Notes: generated from the sequence alone by a model not told the origin. Counted from the stretch's first letter, positions 30,455 to 39,700 are shown. The stretch is DNA of 64,000 bases from Pseudomonas sp. AB6 (GCF_034314105.1 NZ_JAVIWJ010000001.1:1241501-1305500); one strand, 5' to 3'. Program-made: numbers and translations.

Positions 30455-31269
30455 AAAAGCGTGGAAGTTTTATAACTGTAGATAAAGCTAAAAATTGCTT
30501 CAAGCACGTTGCAGGTGTTTGTACTCTCCTGCTTGTAAGCGGTTGTAGCGACACGGGTAAGGATCAGTTTACGTTAAAAACGGAAATGCCTGCCAATTTT
30601 AAACTTCAAGCGGATGCCCACTATGTGCCGGCTACTGGGGAGGTGTGTACTGCGCGGCGTCGAAAAAATGGACGTCTCATAGACAAGAAACGCTTCATAA
30701 GCGAAGTGCAGGATTCTCAATATACGGCGGTTTTCAATATTCCTTTGGCGATAGTGGAGAATAATTGTCCGTTGGTATTGGATGGGTTGAAGCTGGATGT
30801 TGAGGGTCGATGGGGGCCAGGCCGGTGGGACCTCGATGGAGATATCGCAGGCATCTCATTTCGTGACGGAGCCCCTGTCGATAACGTGAAATCTGGCAGT
30901 ATAGAAAACACACTTTATAATGGCGAATGTCAGTGGTTTTTTAGGACTGCGGGACCTGAGCGCTACATTATAAAAGTTCTGAGATGCCGAGCTATTGATA
31001 GTAACGGTGAGGTCCTAAAGCATTCTGCGGGGGGTATTCTTCGTCGCGATACATTAGGTGGAAAAACAATAAGCATGGGTTTTAAAGTGGCCGATAGTGA
31101 AAAGCCTTATTTTAATAAATATTGGTTTAAAACTGTGGCCGGCTGGAAGCCCTGCGACGGACATTGGGGCCGTGCTATGGAGGAGGTGTGCTTATCCCCA
31201 CCTCAATTTAAAAACTTCAAGATGCCTGATGGCCGTGATTGCAGCGTGTATCCAAATTGCACTGAATAA
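30451..31269 (+). CDS. Lipoprotein, probable immunity protein of the T6SS lipase
   Basis: Predicted lipoprotein of 272 residues. The signal segment (HVAGVCTLLLVSGC) ends in a lipobox LLVSGC, so the mature protein is anchored by its cysteine. The body has many cysteines and no domain I recognise. I prefer TTG 30451, with GAGG seven bases upstream and a four-base overlap with the small upstream frame; an ATG at 30433 adds six residues. Immunity proteins of T6SS phospholipases are often periplasmic or lipoproteins encoded beside the effector. Here it sits directly upstream of the lipase gene, so the role follows from position only. Confidence 0.65.
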   Translation: MKKRGSFITVDKAKNCFKHVAGVCTLLLVSGCSDTGKDQFTLKTEMPANFKLQADAHYVPATGEVCTARRRKNGRLIDKKRFISEVQDSQYTAVFNIPLAIVENNCPLVLDGLKLDVEGRWGPGRWDLDGDIAGISFRDGAPVDNVKSGSIENTLYNGECQWFFRTAGPERYIIKVLRCRAIDSNGEVLKHSAGGILRRDTLGGKTISMGFKVADSEKPYFNKYWFKTVAGWKPCDGHWGRAMEEVCLSPPQFKNFKMPDGRDCSVYPNCTE

Positions 31270-31299
31270 GGAGTATTAATGTGAACGGTCGAGATCAAT

Positions 31300-33435
31300 A
31301 TGTTCCGTTTTTTGAAAGTAAAAAGACTTGCCTGTCCATTGCGTGGGCAGCGAATAAGCTTTCAGCTGGTGGACGAAGTTGGAAGCGGGAAAACCTACGG
31401 CGGACTAGCTTATAAGATAATCGACAGCGTAGGTCAGAACTACGATGGTATTTTAGATGCGCAAGGATCTGCTGTTCTGGATGGTTGCTATCTAGGAATG
31501 GTTATTTTAACGCTAAATGAGGTCTGCACGGAAGTTGAAGGTTATTATAAAGATCTGACGGCCCGTGAATATTATCCACTTCCTATTACTGAGCTCCAAG
31601 TGCGGGCTGAAGAATCCCGGTTCATTAATAACGACGGTTCACGTGTCGAAAATAATCCAGCGCAAGTAAACGCTGATGAGTTTTTTCACGTTGAGGTCAG
31701 AGATTTAGTCGAGCAAGCAGCTCACCTACCGCCTTTGGTAACGCGTGCCCGCGTTCCGCGGTTAGCTCATTTGAGATGGCCGGAAGCGGCCAACGGGAAA
31801 GAACAAGAGCGATGGGGCGTTATTCTGATGCCTAACAAACATACGGTTCTGGAGGTTCGACCATTGCGGGCTTTGCGGCCAATCCTTTCAACCGATAACG
31901 AATTCTGCGCCCTGAATCTCTACCAACTGGCACTGATGTCCACCTTGACTTACGTCGGCTTTGGGCAGAATCCTTCGGAGAAACCCGTAGAACGGGTTAG
32001 CTTCCCGTTTAGTCCGACTCCGGGCAATTTTTTCGGAGACGCCCTCGCCAGTTACAAAGAAATCTGGCGTGTAAACGACGATCAAACGGACGCGTATTAT
32101 CCGTTGTACGAAGACGTGCCTTACTCAAAACGGTTTGAAGTCTTGCCGTTCAATCCAAGGCTCTATGAGCAAAATCTTCCCGAGAAAGGGGATAAGCAAG
32201 AGCACCCGGCTAACCAGCATTTTTTTGATGACACTGACCTTGAAGAAGATACCGATACTCAGGCCTATATAACCCATCACGATGAAATTATCGTTATCGC
32301 AGTGAGGGGTACTCAGGAGGCAGCTGACATGTTCAGGGATGCCGATGCGTTGCAAGTTCCATTTGAAGGTGGCGATGAGCGAGTACACCGGGGGTTTTAT
32401 GGTGCTTACCTTGCGCTCCGCAATTTTGTAAACCGTTATCTGTCTCGATTTCACTTCGGACAGAAAGTGATTATCTGTGGACACAGCTTGGGTGGTGCAA
32501 TTGCTACTTTGTTGGCGGAAGCGTTACGCCGTTCAAAAAAATACGACGTTCTCCTCTACACCTACGGCGCACCTCGAGTCGGAGACACCGCATTTGTCGA
32601 TAGCGCCTCAGAGCTCGTCCATCACCGCATCGTCAACCACAACGACCCTGTTCCAAGCGTGCCTTTGCCATGGATGAATGTAAGAACGGAGGAATTAATA
32701 GGCTTGGCGGTTATACCGTCCGGCTGGGTGGGGATACCTACTGCGATGGTGCGAACCAGCGGTGACCCTTATGAGCACCATGGCAAGCAGCAGCATTTCA
32801 TGCCGATAAAGCTAAATGACGGTGAGAAGTCGTCGGTGCTATGGGATCCCGGCTGTGACTCCATTGAGGGCGCAGCGATTTGCACGTATTTGCAGAGCCA
32901 GCAAACCCGTCAGTACGACGGTGGTGATATGCCAAAGCGAGACGGGCTTATCCAGCAATTACTAGAGAGTAGCGATCACCGGATGGTCGTGAGCTATATA
33001 CCGTTTACCTGGGCTACTTTACGTCGCTGGCAAGAGACGCAGTTGGCCGGTCAAACGGTTGTCACCGACAGAGAATACCGCGTAATCGAAAAGGCTATAA
33101 CGCAGCTGGGAGATGCGCTCAAACAAAAAGAAACTCATTCCTATGACTTGCCTCGCGGTTTGCGCTCAATGGCAGAAATTGCCAGCCTGAGGGACGAGAT
33201 TTACCGTTTGAACACGACCCTTGAGCGTTTGAAAAAATTGAATGCGTCCAAGCTCAAACTAGCCGATGTGTACGGAAGTGCGGCGCAGTCGGAAAATATT
33301 GAAGGCAGTTTAAAGCGCTGGACTGCTCATAAAGAAAACGTCGCACGCGTGCAGTTGGCAATGATCCCTTCACGACCTGACGATGTATATATCGCCGGGG
33401 TTTATCAGGATCGTGATTTAGATTCGAGGGGGTAG
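31300..33435 (+). CDS. T6SS lipase effector, class-3 lipase fold (Tle2-like)
   Basis: Protein of 711 residues. The lipase class-3 domain (about 320-500) has the nucleophile elbow GHSLGGA with S396, an aspartate D449 in VNHNDPVPSVP and histidines H493/H494 in YEHHGKQQH, giving a complete candidate triad. There is no signal peptide. The C-terminal ~150 residues are helical. With its DUF4123 neighbour it resembles Tle2 effectors such as V. cholerae TseL, which attack membrane phospholipids. The 5' end looks damaged: GTG 31281 has a perfect AAGGAG site but reads into a different frame; losing one A from the A5 run at 31320-31324 would give a smooth FFESKRLACPLRG start. Translation from ATG 31300 has only a weak ribosome site. 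Confidence 0.8.
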   Translation: MFRFLKVKRLACPLRGQRISFQLVDEVGSGKTYGGLAYKIIDSVGQNYDGILDAQGSAVLDGCYLGMVILTLNEVCTEVEGYYKDLTAREYYPLPITELQVRAEESRFINNDGSRVENNPAQVNADEFFHVEVRDLVEQAAHLPPLVTRARVPRLAHLRWPEAANGKEQERWGVILMPNKHTVLEVRPLRALRPILSTDNEFCALNLYQLALMSTLTYVGFGQNPSEKPVERVSFPFSPTPGNFFGDALASYKEIWRVNDDQTDAYYPLYEDVPYSKRFEVLPFNPRLYEQNLPEKGDKQEHPANQHFFDDTDLEEDTDTQAYITHHDEIIVIAVRGTQEAADMFRDADALQVPFEGGDERVHRGFYGAYLALRNFVNRYLSRFHFGQKVIICGHSLGGAIATLLAEALRRSKKYDVLLYTYGAPRVGDTAFVDSASELVHHRIVNHNDPVPSVPLPWMNVRTEELIGLAVIPSGWVGIPTAMVRTSGDPYEHHGKQQHFMPIKLNDGEKSSVLWDPGCDSIEGAAICTYLQSQQTRQYDGGDMPKRDGLIQQLLESSDHRMVVSYIPFTWATLRRWQETQLAGQTVVTDREYRVIEKAITQLGDALKQKETHSYDLPRGLRSMAEIASLRDEIYRLNTTLERLKKLNASKLKLADVYGSAAQSENIEGSLKRWTAHKENVARVQLAMIPSRPDDVYIAGVYQDRDLDSRG

Positions 33436-33466
33436 GGTCATCTGTGAAAGACAATTCATAAACAGC

Positions 33467-33501
33467 CTGTAGAAGCTGCCGAAGGCTGCGAAGCCGCTAC
33501 G
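33467..33501. repeat. Pseudomonas intergenic repeat unit
   Basis: The unit starts CTGTAGAAGCTGCCGAAGG and contains inverted halves around GGCTGCG. The core CTGCCGAAGGCTG recurs at 39754 in this window. Confidence 0.45.
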
Positions 33502-33549
33502 ACTCTAAGATTCAATTGACAGGGATGATAGCAAGCAGCCGTAGATGCC

Positions 33550-33654
33550 GTGGGAGCAGGCTTGCCTGCGAAGAGGCCGGTCATCGCGCCGCTGATGTCG
33601 ACCCAAAATGTGGGTCGCCTGCATTGGCACTTTCGTTGGCAAGCCAACTCCCAC
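33550..33654. repeat. REPIN (inverted pair of REP sequences)
   Basis: A REP unit GTGGGAGCAGGCTTGCC (33550 on) and its inverted partner ending CAACTCCCAC (33634-33654) are 105 bases end to end, the usual REPIN size. Such units are moved by RAYT transposases encoded elsewhere. Confidence 0.6.
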
Positions 33655-33743
33655 AGAGACTTCGGTAGACACGACAGGGTCGGTGCCGAAGACGTGGCGG
33701 ACCCTCCTACAAAACCGCGTGTTTGCTGCGCCACAGACGACGT
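33655..33743. other. Repeat-rich intergenic tail
   Basis: This completes the roughly 300-base gap between the lipase gene and the parvulin gene. It contains a further GTAGGAGGGTCCGCCAC-type repeat on the minus strand near 33690-33710. I see no gene in it. Confidence 0.4.
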
Positions 33744-34019
33744 TCAATCCCGATAAAACACTTGAACCAAGTGATACCCGAACTTGCTCTTAATCGGCCC
33801 ATGTATCACCCGAACCGGTTTTTTGAATATCACCGAATCAATCGCGCCGACCAGTTGCCCTGGCCGAACTTCGCCCAGGTCGCCGCCGCGTTTGCCTGAG
33901 GGGCAGGTGGAGTATTTTTTGGCTAATACGTCGAACGCCTCGCCCTTGGCAATACGTTGCTTGAGCTGTTCGGCCTCTTCGGCGGTTTTCACCAGGATGT
34001 GGCGGGCGAGTGCTTTCAT
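33744..34019 (-). CDS. Parvulin-type peptidyl-prolyl isomerase (PpiC-like), copy 1
   Basis: Compact parvulin of 91 residues without signal peptide or extra domain, so cytoplasmic. It catalyses cis-trans isomerisation of peptidyl-proline bonds. The motifs ALARHILVKTAEEAEQLK, CPSGKRGGDLGEVRPGQLV and FGYHLVQV are all family hallmarks. ATG 34019 is the usual start; the longer frame upstream is non-coding. It is divergent from pilU. A second copy lies at 47210-47491. Confidence 0.9.
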   Translation of the reverse strand: MKALARHILVKTAEEAEQLKQRIAKGEAFDVLAKKYSTCPSGKRGGDLGEVRPGQLVGAIDSVIFKKPVRVIHGPIKSKFGYHLVQVFYRD

Positions 34020-34223
34020 GGTGCGGACGGTCCTGAAAAAAACGGTGGCTATTATGCCTGTGCTCGGGACGGATTGATTGTTTCTGCCGACAGGTGTGCA
34101 AGAACTGCAATATCGGTTTGCGCCCGGCCCTTTATCCATCCAAGCTACAGGCTTTCGTCGGCGATCTAATCCTCATCTACTGCTGACGCTTTATTATTTT
34201 TCTTTTTCGTGTGGATGTTGCTC

Positions 34224-35396
34224 ATGGATTTCCAAGCGCTGTTGAAAATTCTGGCCAACCAGGACGGATCGGACCTTTTCCTGTCTACCGGTGCGCCACC
34301 CTGCGCCAAGTTTAATGGCGTACTTAAGCCGCTGAGTACCGAGGCCTTGAAGCCTGGCGACGTGGCCAGCGTTGCCGACAGCATCATGGATGCCGAGCAG
34401 CGGCTTGAGTTTGAGCGCGAGTTGGAGATGAACCTTGCGGTGTCACTGGCGGGCATCGGTCGATTTCGGATCAATATTTTTAAGCAGCGCAACGAAGTGT
34501 CGATCGTGGCGCGCAACATCAAGCTGGAGATTCCGCATTTCGAAGATTTGAAATTACCGCCAGTGTTGCTCGAAGTGGTCATGGAAAAACGCGGGCTGGT
34601 GCTGGTCATAGGCGCCACCGGTTCGGGTAAGTCGACGTCGCTGGCGGCGATGATTGATTATCGAAATCGCAACAGTGGCGGCCATATCATCACCATTGAA
34701 GACCCGGTGGAGTATATCCATCGGCACAAGAAGTCGATCATTAATCAACGTGAAGTGGGCGTAGACACCCGCAGTTTTCACGCGGCGTTGAAGAACACGT
34801 TGCGGCAGGCGCCGGACGTTATTTTGATTGGCGAGATCCGTGACCGCGAAACCATGGAGCATGCGCTGGCGTTTGCCGACACCGGCCACTTGGCTATCTC
34901 AACGTTGCACGCGAACAACGCCAACCAGGCACTGGACCGTATCATCAATTTTTTCCCGGAAGATCGTCGCCAGCAGTTGCTGCATGATTTGGGCAATAAC
35001 CTGAAGGCATTCGTGTCCCAGCGACTGGTCAAAACCCTGGACGGCAAACGCCGTGCGGCGGTGGAAGTCATGCTGGGCACGCCAACCATTCTTGATTTTA
35101 TTCAGCGCAATGAACTGACTGAACTCAAGGGCATCATGGAGAAGTCCACCAACCTGGGGATGCAGACGTTTGACGGTGCGCTGTTTGACTTGGTGGCCGA
35201 GGGCGCGATCAGTGAGGAAGAAGCACTGAAAAACGCCGACTCCAAAAACAACGTACGTCTGCGTCTTAAACTGTTCCGTGAGAAAGGTGCGCCCACCCAG
35301 ATCACCTCGGCACCCGCCGCCCCCGAGCCCGCCTTAGAATCGACCATGGCGAACTGGGGGCTGGTGGATGAAGAAGGCGGTGCGTTCAAGCCGTAA
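34224..35396 (+). CDS. pilU: Type IV pilus retraction ATPase PilU
   Basis: Hexameric AAA-type motor of 390 residues that works with PilT in pilus retraction. The N-terminal PAS-like domain starts MDFQALLKILANQDGSDLFLSTG, a PilU rather than PilT pattern. Walker A is GATGSGKST, the Asp box ITIEDPVEYIH and the His box STLHANN are present. ATG 34224 was chosen from three near starts because it aligns with the family; the ribosome site is weak. No pilT lies next to it, unlike P. aeruginosa. The extended C-terminus after residue 360 is Ala/Pro-rich. Confidence 0.85.
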   Translation: MDFQALLKILANQDGSDLFLSTGAPPCAKFNGVLKPLSTEALKPGDVASVADSIMDAEQRLEFERELEMNLAVSLAGIGRFRINIFKQRNEVSIVARNIKLEIPHFEDLKLPPVLLEVVMEKRGLVLVIGATGSGKSTSLAAMIDYRNRNSGGHIITIEDPVEYIHRHKKSIINQREVGVDTRSFHAALKNTLRQAPDVILIGEIRDRETMEHALAFADTGHLAISTLHANNANQALDRIINFFPEDRRQQLLHDLGNNLKAFVSQRLVKTLDGKRRAAVEVMLGTPTILDFIQRNELTELKGIMEKSTNLGMQTFDGALFDLVAEGAISEEEALKNADSKNNVRLRLKLFREKGAPTQITSAPAAPEPALESTMANWGLVDEEGGAFKP

Positions 35397-35406
35397 GTAC
35401 AGTGGC

Positions 35407-37362
35407 TTAGTTCGCCAGTTCTTCCCGGTCACGAAACTGCTCTAAGGCAACCGGATTGGCCAGGGCGTCGGTATTTTTTACCGGTTGCCCGTGGACCACA
35501 TTACGTACAGCCAGCTCTACAATTTTTCCGCTGATGGTGCGAGGAATGTCCGAAACCACGACAATCTTGGCCGGCACATGCCGTGGCGTGGTATTGGCGC
35601 GAATCACGTCACGAATGCGCTGCTCCAGCTGCGGGGTCAGTGTCAGCTCATCCTGTAAGCGAACGAAGAGCACCACGCGCACGTCATCTTTCCAGTGTTG
35701 GCCAATGGCGACGCTTTCCATCACTTCGGCAACCTTGTCCACTTGGCGATAGATCTCCGCCGTGCCGATTCGCACGCCACCAGGGTTAAGCACTGCGTCT
35801 GATCGGCCGTGGATGATCAGGCTGCCACGGGCGGTTTCTTCGGCGTAGTCACCCTGAGCCCAAACTCCCGGAAACTGCGTGAAATACGCAGCCTTGAGCC
35901 GTTTTTGTTGGGGGTCATTCCAGAAACCGATGGGAATCGCCGGAAAGTGCCGAGTACAGACCAGTTCTCCTTTTTCTGCAATTACCGGTTGGCCTTGGTC
36001 GTTCCAGACTTCGACAGCCATGCCCAGGCCCTTGGACTGCATTTCGCCTCGGTACACCGGCAATAACGGGTTGCCGACGGCAAAGCAGGACACGATGTCG
36101 GTGCCCCCGGAAATCGACGACAGGCACAGCTCGCTCTTGATCTCGCGGTACACGTAGTCATAGCTGCTTTGTGCCAGCGGCGAGCCGGTGGACAGCATGG
36201 CCTTGAGGCGAGTGAAGTGGTGATTCAGCCGAGGTTTGATCGAATGTCTTTCCAGTTCGGCGAGGTATTTGGCGCTGGTGCCAAACACACTGATACCTTC
36301 CTCGTCGATCATGTCCATCAAGCGCTGAGTATGTGGAAAGAAAGGGGAGCCGTCGTACAACACCACGGTCGCGCCGAGCGCCAGCCCTGATACTAGCCAA
36401 TTCCACATCATCCAACCGCAGGTGGTGTAGTAGAACAGACAATCCTCAGGCCCCAGATCAGAATGCAGACCCAGTTCTTTGACGTGTTGCAGCAACACGC
36501 CGCCGGTGCTGTGAATGATGCATTTCGGCACGCCGGTGGTGCCGCTGGAATACAGGATGTACAGCGGATGGGCGAACGGCACGGCGACAAAGGTCGGTTC
36601 GCCGCCTGCGGTATAAAAATCGTCCCACAACGTGACCTTGGCCGAGGTCTGAAAGTCTTCGGCACGGGCTTGTGGCCGGGAGAAGGGAACAATGATCAGT
36701 TGCTGCAAACCTGGCAAGCGTTCAAGAATCTCGTTGACCTTGGCAGTCTTGTCGATGAGTTTTCCGGCGTAACGGTAACCGGCACAGGTCAGCAGTATTT
36801 TGGGTTCGATTTGGCCAAAACGGTCGATGACGCCTTGGGTGCCGAAGTCCGGTGACGAGCAGGACCAAATTGCCCCGAGACTGGTGGTGGCGAGCATGGC
36901 CACCAGTGTTTGCCAGGTATTGGGCATGCACGCCGCGACGCGATCACCCACGCCGATCCCTGCGTTGCGCAAGCTTTGCTGCAAGCCGGCCACCTGCTCG
37001 GCTAGCTCGGCGTAGGTCAATTGGGTGCGCTGGCGATCTTCGCTGATGGAAATAATCGCTGGGTAATCGTCGCGACGGCGCAACAGGTGTTCGGCAAAAT
37101 TCACTGTCGCGCCCGGAAACCATTGGGCGCTGGGCATCTGTGGACCTTCGATGAGCACGCTGTCGGGTGGCGCATGGAACCTGATATCGAAGGTGTCAAC
37201 GATGGCCTGCCAGAAATCCTCGCGTTGGTCGATGCTCCACTGATGCAGTGACGGGTAGTCGGTCAGCTGCAGGCCATGGCGTTGATTGACCCGACGCCGA
37301 AAGTCGTCCATACGACTCGCTTTTATGCGTTGCGCGCTGGGGGTCCAAAGTATTGCAGTCAT
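35407..37362 (-). CDS. aacS: Acetoacetate-CoA ligase (acetoacetyl-CoA synthetase)
   Basis: ANL-family enzyme of 651 residues, of AacS length. It activates acetoacetate to acetoacetyl-CoA through an adenylate. The AMP-binding signature is YILYSSGTTGVPKCI and later core motifs GDYAEE and GRSDAVLNPGGVRIG are intact; the catalytic lysine is in RTISGKIVELAV. It is the last gene of a minus-strand gntP-bdhA-aacS operon: BdhA makes acetoacetate from 3-hydroxybutyrate and this enzyme carries it on. The start is 12 bases after bdhA. Confidence 0.9.
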   Translation of the reverse strand: MTAILWTPSAQRIKASRMDDFRRRVNQRHGLQLTDYPSLHQWSIDQREDFWQAIVDTFDIRFHAPPDSVLIEGPQMPSAQWFPGATVNFAEHLLRRRDDYPAIISISEDRQRTQLTYAELAEQVAGLQQSLRNAGIGVGDRVAACMPNTWQTLVAMLATTSLGAIWSCSSPDFGTQGVIDRFGQIEPKILLTCAGYRYAGKLIDKTAKVNEILERLPGLQQLIIVPFSRPQARAEDFQTSAKVTLWDDFYTAGGEPTFVAVPFAHPLYILYSSGTTGVPKCIIHSTGGVLLQHVKELGLHSDLGPEDCLFYYTTCGWMMWNWLVSGLALGATVVLYDGSPFFPHTQRLMDMIDEEGISVFGTSAKYLAELERHSIKPRLNHHFTRLKAMLSTGSPLAQSSYDYVYREIKSELCLSSISGGTDIVSCFAVGNPLLPVYRGEMQSKGLGMAVEVWNDQGQPVIAEKGELVCTRHFPAIPIGFWNDPQQKRLKAAYFTQFPGVWAQGDYAEETARGSLIIHGRSDAVLNPGGVRIGTAEIYRQVDKVAEVMESVAIGQHWKDDVRVVLFVRLQDELTLTPQLEQRIRDVIRANTTPRHVPAKIVVVSDIPRTISGKIVELAVRNVVHGQPVKNTDALANPVALEQFRDREELAN

Positions 37363-37374
37363 GACCCACTCCGT

Positions 37375-38157
37375 TTATTGCGCCAACCAACCGCCATCGA
37401 TATTCCAAGCAGCTCCGCGTACCTGGCTGCCGGCTTCGCTGCACAGAAACAGCACCAACTCGCCCAACTGCGGGGGGGTGACGAACTCCAGCGAGGGCTG
37501 TTTCTCGGCCAGCAAGTCGTGCTTGGCTTTTTCCAGGTTGCCATCTGCCGCGCCTCGGGTGTCGATCTGTTGCTGCACCAGCGGGGTCAGCACCCAGCCG
37601 GGGCAAATGGCGTTACACGTGACATTGCTGGTGGCGGTTTCCAGTCCCACCACTTTGGTCAACCCGATCACGCCGTGCTTGGCTGCGACATACGCGGCCT
37701 TGCCGGTAGAACCAACCAGGCCGTGGACCGAAGCGATGTTGACGATTCGGCCCCAGCCCTTGGTGCGCATGCCAGGCAGGCACAGGCGAGTGCTGTGAAA
37801 GACCGAGGACAGGTTGATGGCGATGATCGAATCCCAGCGCTCCACCGGGAATTCCTCTACTGGCGAGACGTGCTGAATGCCCGCGTTGTTGACTAGAATG
37901 TCGATGCCGCCGAATTCGCGATCGCCGTAGGCGACCATGTCGGCGATCTGTATCGGGTCACTGACATCGGCGGGGTGGTGGCCGACTTTACCGCCGTCCT
38001 TGCCTGCTGCCGCAACCACATCAGCCATTACCGCCGAAGCGTCGCCGAAGCCATTGAGAATCACGTTGGCGCCAGACTTGGCCAGGCTCAGGGCAATACC
38101 CAGGCCGATGCCACTGGTGGAACCCGTAACCAGTGCGGTTTTACCTTGCAGACTCAT
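37375..38157 (-). CDS. bdhA: 3-hydroxybutyrate dehydrogenase
   Basis: NAD-dependent short-chain dehydrogenase of 260 residues that oxidises D-3-hydroxybutyrate to acetoacetate. The cofactor motif TGSTSGIGLGIA, the NNAGIQHVSPVEEFP motif typical of BdhA and the catalytic YVAAK (Tyr/Lys) are present. The start ATG 38157 has AGGAG six bases upstream. It sits 10 bases after the permease gene in a clear operon. Confidence 0.93.
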   Translation of the reverse strand: MSLQGKTALVTGSTSGIGLGIALSLAKSGANVILNGFGDASAVMADVVAAAGKDGGKVGHHPADVSDPIQIADMVAYGDREFGGIDILVNNAGIQHVSPVEEFPVERWDSIIAINLSSVFHSTRLCLPGMRTKGWGRIVNIASVHGLVGSTGKAAYVAAKHGVIGLTKVVGLETATSNVTCNAICPGWVLTPLVQQQIDTRGAADGNLEKAKHDLLAEKQPSLEFVTPPQLGELVLFLCSEAGSQVRGAAWNIDGGWLAQ

Positions 38158-38167
38158 ACCCAACTCC

Positions 38168-39559
38168 TCAAACGATGCCGGTGGCGTAGAACGTGCCGAT
38201 CACAACAAAGACCGCCAGCGTTTTGATAATGGTGATGCTGAATATATCCTTGTAGGCCTCTCGGTGGGTCAAACCGGTGACGGCCAACAACGTGATCACA
38301 GCGCCGTTGTGCGGAAGGGTGTCCATGCCGCCGCTGGCCATGGCGGCGACTCGGTGCAGCACTTCCATTGGAATGTTGGCCGCATGGGCCGCCGCGATGA
38401 AGCTGTCAGACATGGCTGCCAGCGCAATGCTCATGCCGCCTGACGCCGAACCGGTGATACCAGCAAGCAAGGTGACGGTGATGGATTCATTGACCAACGG
38501 ATTGGGAATGGTTTTTAGCGCATCGGCCAACACCAGAAATCCCGGCAGCGAGGCGATCACCGCACCGAAGCCGTACTCCGATGCCGTATTCATTGCCGCC
38601 AGCAATGCGCCGCTCACCGCGCTTTTGCTGCCTTCGGCCAGCTTGCCACGCACCGCACTGAAGCCGAACACCAGCACCGTCAAAATGCCGATCAGCAGTG
38701 CTGCTTCCACGGCCCAGATAGCCGTTAACTTGGCGATTTCAGTTTGTACCGGGGTTGCCATGCCTGGCAGGCTCAAGATGTTGGTCTTGCCGTACCACTG
38801 CGGAATCCAATGGGTGAACAGCAAGTTCATGATGCCAACCAGCAGCAGCGGTGACAGGGCAATCCAGGCGTTGGGCAGTTTGATATTTTCGGCGGTTTCA
38901 GGTTCGTTGCGCAGCTCTGTGCCGTAACCTTCGCCGGCCCGCTGGGCTTTATTGCGTTGACGTTGCAGGTACAGCATGCCGGTGCAAAACACGAATAAAG
39001 TACCGATCAACCCCAACCATGGCGCTGCCCATGCGGTGGTGTTGAAGAATGTCGCGGGAATGATGTTCTGGATTTGCGGAGTGCCGGGTAGCGCGTCCAT
39101 GGTGAAGGAAAACGCACCCAGGGCAATGGTGGCTGGAATCAGTCGCTTGGGGATATCGCTCTGGCGGAACATCTCGGCGGCGAACGGGTAAACCGCGAAC
39201 ACCACCACAAACAGTGAAACCCCGCCGTAGGTGAGCACGGCACATACCAACACGATCACCAGCATTGCCTGACGCGTGCCGAGCAGACGAATGGCTGCCG
39301 CAACGATGGCGCGGGAGAAACCGGACAGCTCGATCAGCTTGCCAAATACGGCGCCGAGCAGAAATACGGGGAAGTAGAGTTTGACGAAGCCGACCATCTT
39401 TTCCATGAACACGCCGCTAAACGCAGGGGCGACGGCTGAAGGGTCGGTCAACAATACCGCGCCGAGGGCGGCAATGGGGGCGAACAGAATGACGCTATAG
39501 CCACGGTACGCAGCGAGCATCAGTAGCCCAAGGGCCGCTAACGCGATGATTACACTCAT
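38168..39559 (-). CDS. GntP-family permease (probable 3-hydroxybutyrate/acetoacetate uptake)
   Basis: Inner-membrane carrier of 463 residues with about twelve hydrophobic helices. It belongs to the GntP/HoxN-like organic acid permeases; in the P. aeruginosa locus that carries bdhA the equivalent is PA2004. It is the first gene of the bdhA-aacS operon and probably imports 3-hydroxybutyrate. A sigma54-type promoter lies 57 bases upstream. Confidence 0.87.
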   Translation of the reverse strand: MSVIIALAALGLLMLAAYRGYSVILFAPIAALGAVLLTDPSAVAPAFSGVFMEKMVGFVKLYFPVFLLGAVFGKLIELSGFSRAIVAAAIRLLGTRQAMLVIVLVCAVLTYGGVSLFVVVFAVYPFAAEMFRQSDIPKRLIPATIALGAFSFTMDALPGTPQIQNIIPATFFNTTAWAAPWLGLIGTLFVFCTGMLYLQRQRNKAQRAGEGYGTELRNEPETAENIKLPNAWIALSPLLLVGIMNLLFTHWIPQWYGKTNILSLPGMATPVQTEIAKLTAIWAVEAALLIGILTVLVFGFSAVRGKLAEGSKSAVSGALLAAMNTASEYGFGAVIASLPGFLVLADALKTIPNPLVNESITVTLLAGITGSASGGMSIALAAMSDSFIAAAHAANIPMEVLHRVAAMASGGMDTLPHNGAVITLLAVTGLTHREAYKDIFSITIIKTLAVFVVIGTFYATGIV

Positions 39560-39615
39560 GGAGTGTCTCCTGGATAGTTATTATTTTTTTTGCGGTCGGG
39601 CCGCGTGTGAAACAT

Positions 39616-39631
39616 TGCGGGTTTCGTGCCA
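39616..39631 (-). promoter_or_regulatory. Sigma54 (RpoN) promoter of the gntP-bdhA-aacS operon
   Basis: On the minus strand, TGGCACG-AAAC-CCGCA gives a perfect -24 box and a good -12 box at the right spacing. Transcription would start near 39605, 45 bases before the permease gene. The adjacent sigma54 activator gene supports it. Confidence 0.7.
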
Positions 39632-39686
39632 TTTACTTAACTTGTTGAATTTAATGATTATTTATAAAAAACGGATACGAGGGCTG

Positions 39687-39700
39687 TCTCTATTTAGAGA
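39687..39700. promoter_or_regulatory. Palindrome TCTCTATTTAGAGA, candidate HbcR site 1
   Basis: Perfect inverted repeat about 88 bases upstream of the predicted sigma54 start. With flanking bases it reads GTCTC-N6-GAGAT, the same pattern and spacing as at 39881-39902. This is the usual enhancer position. Confidence 0.5.

Noticed and set aside
33505..33793. Several short frames in the repeat region
   Set aside because: They are translations of REP repeats, which often give open frames because of their composition.
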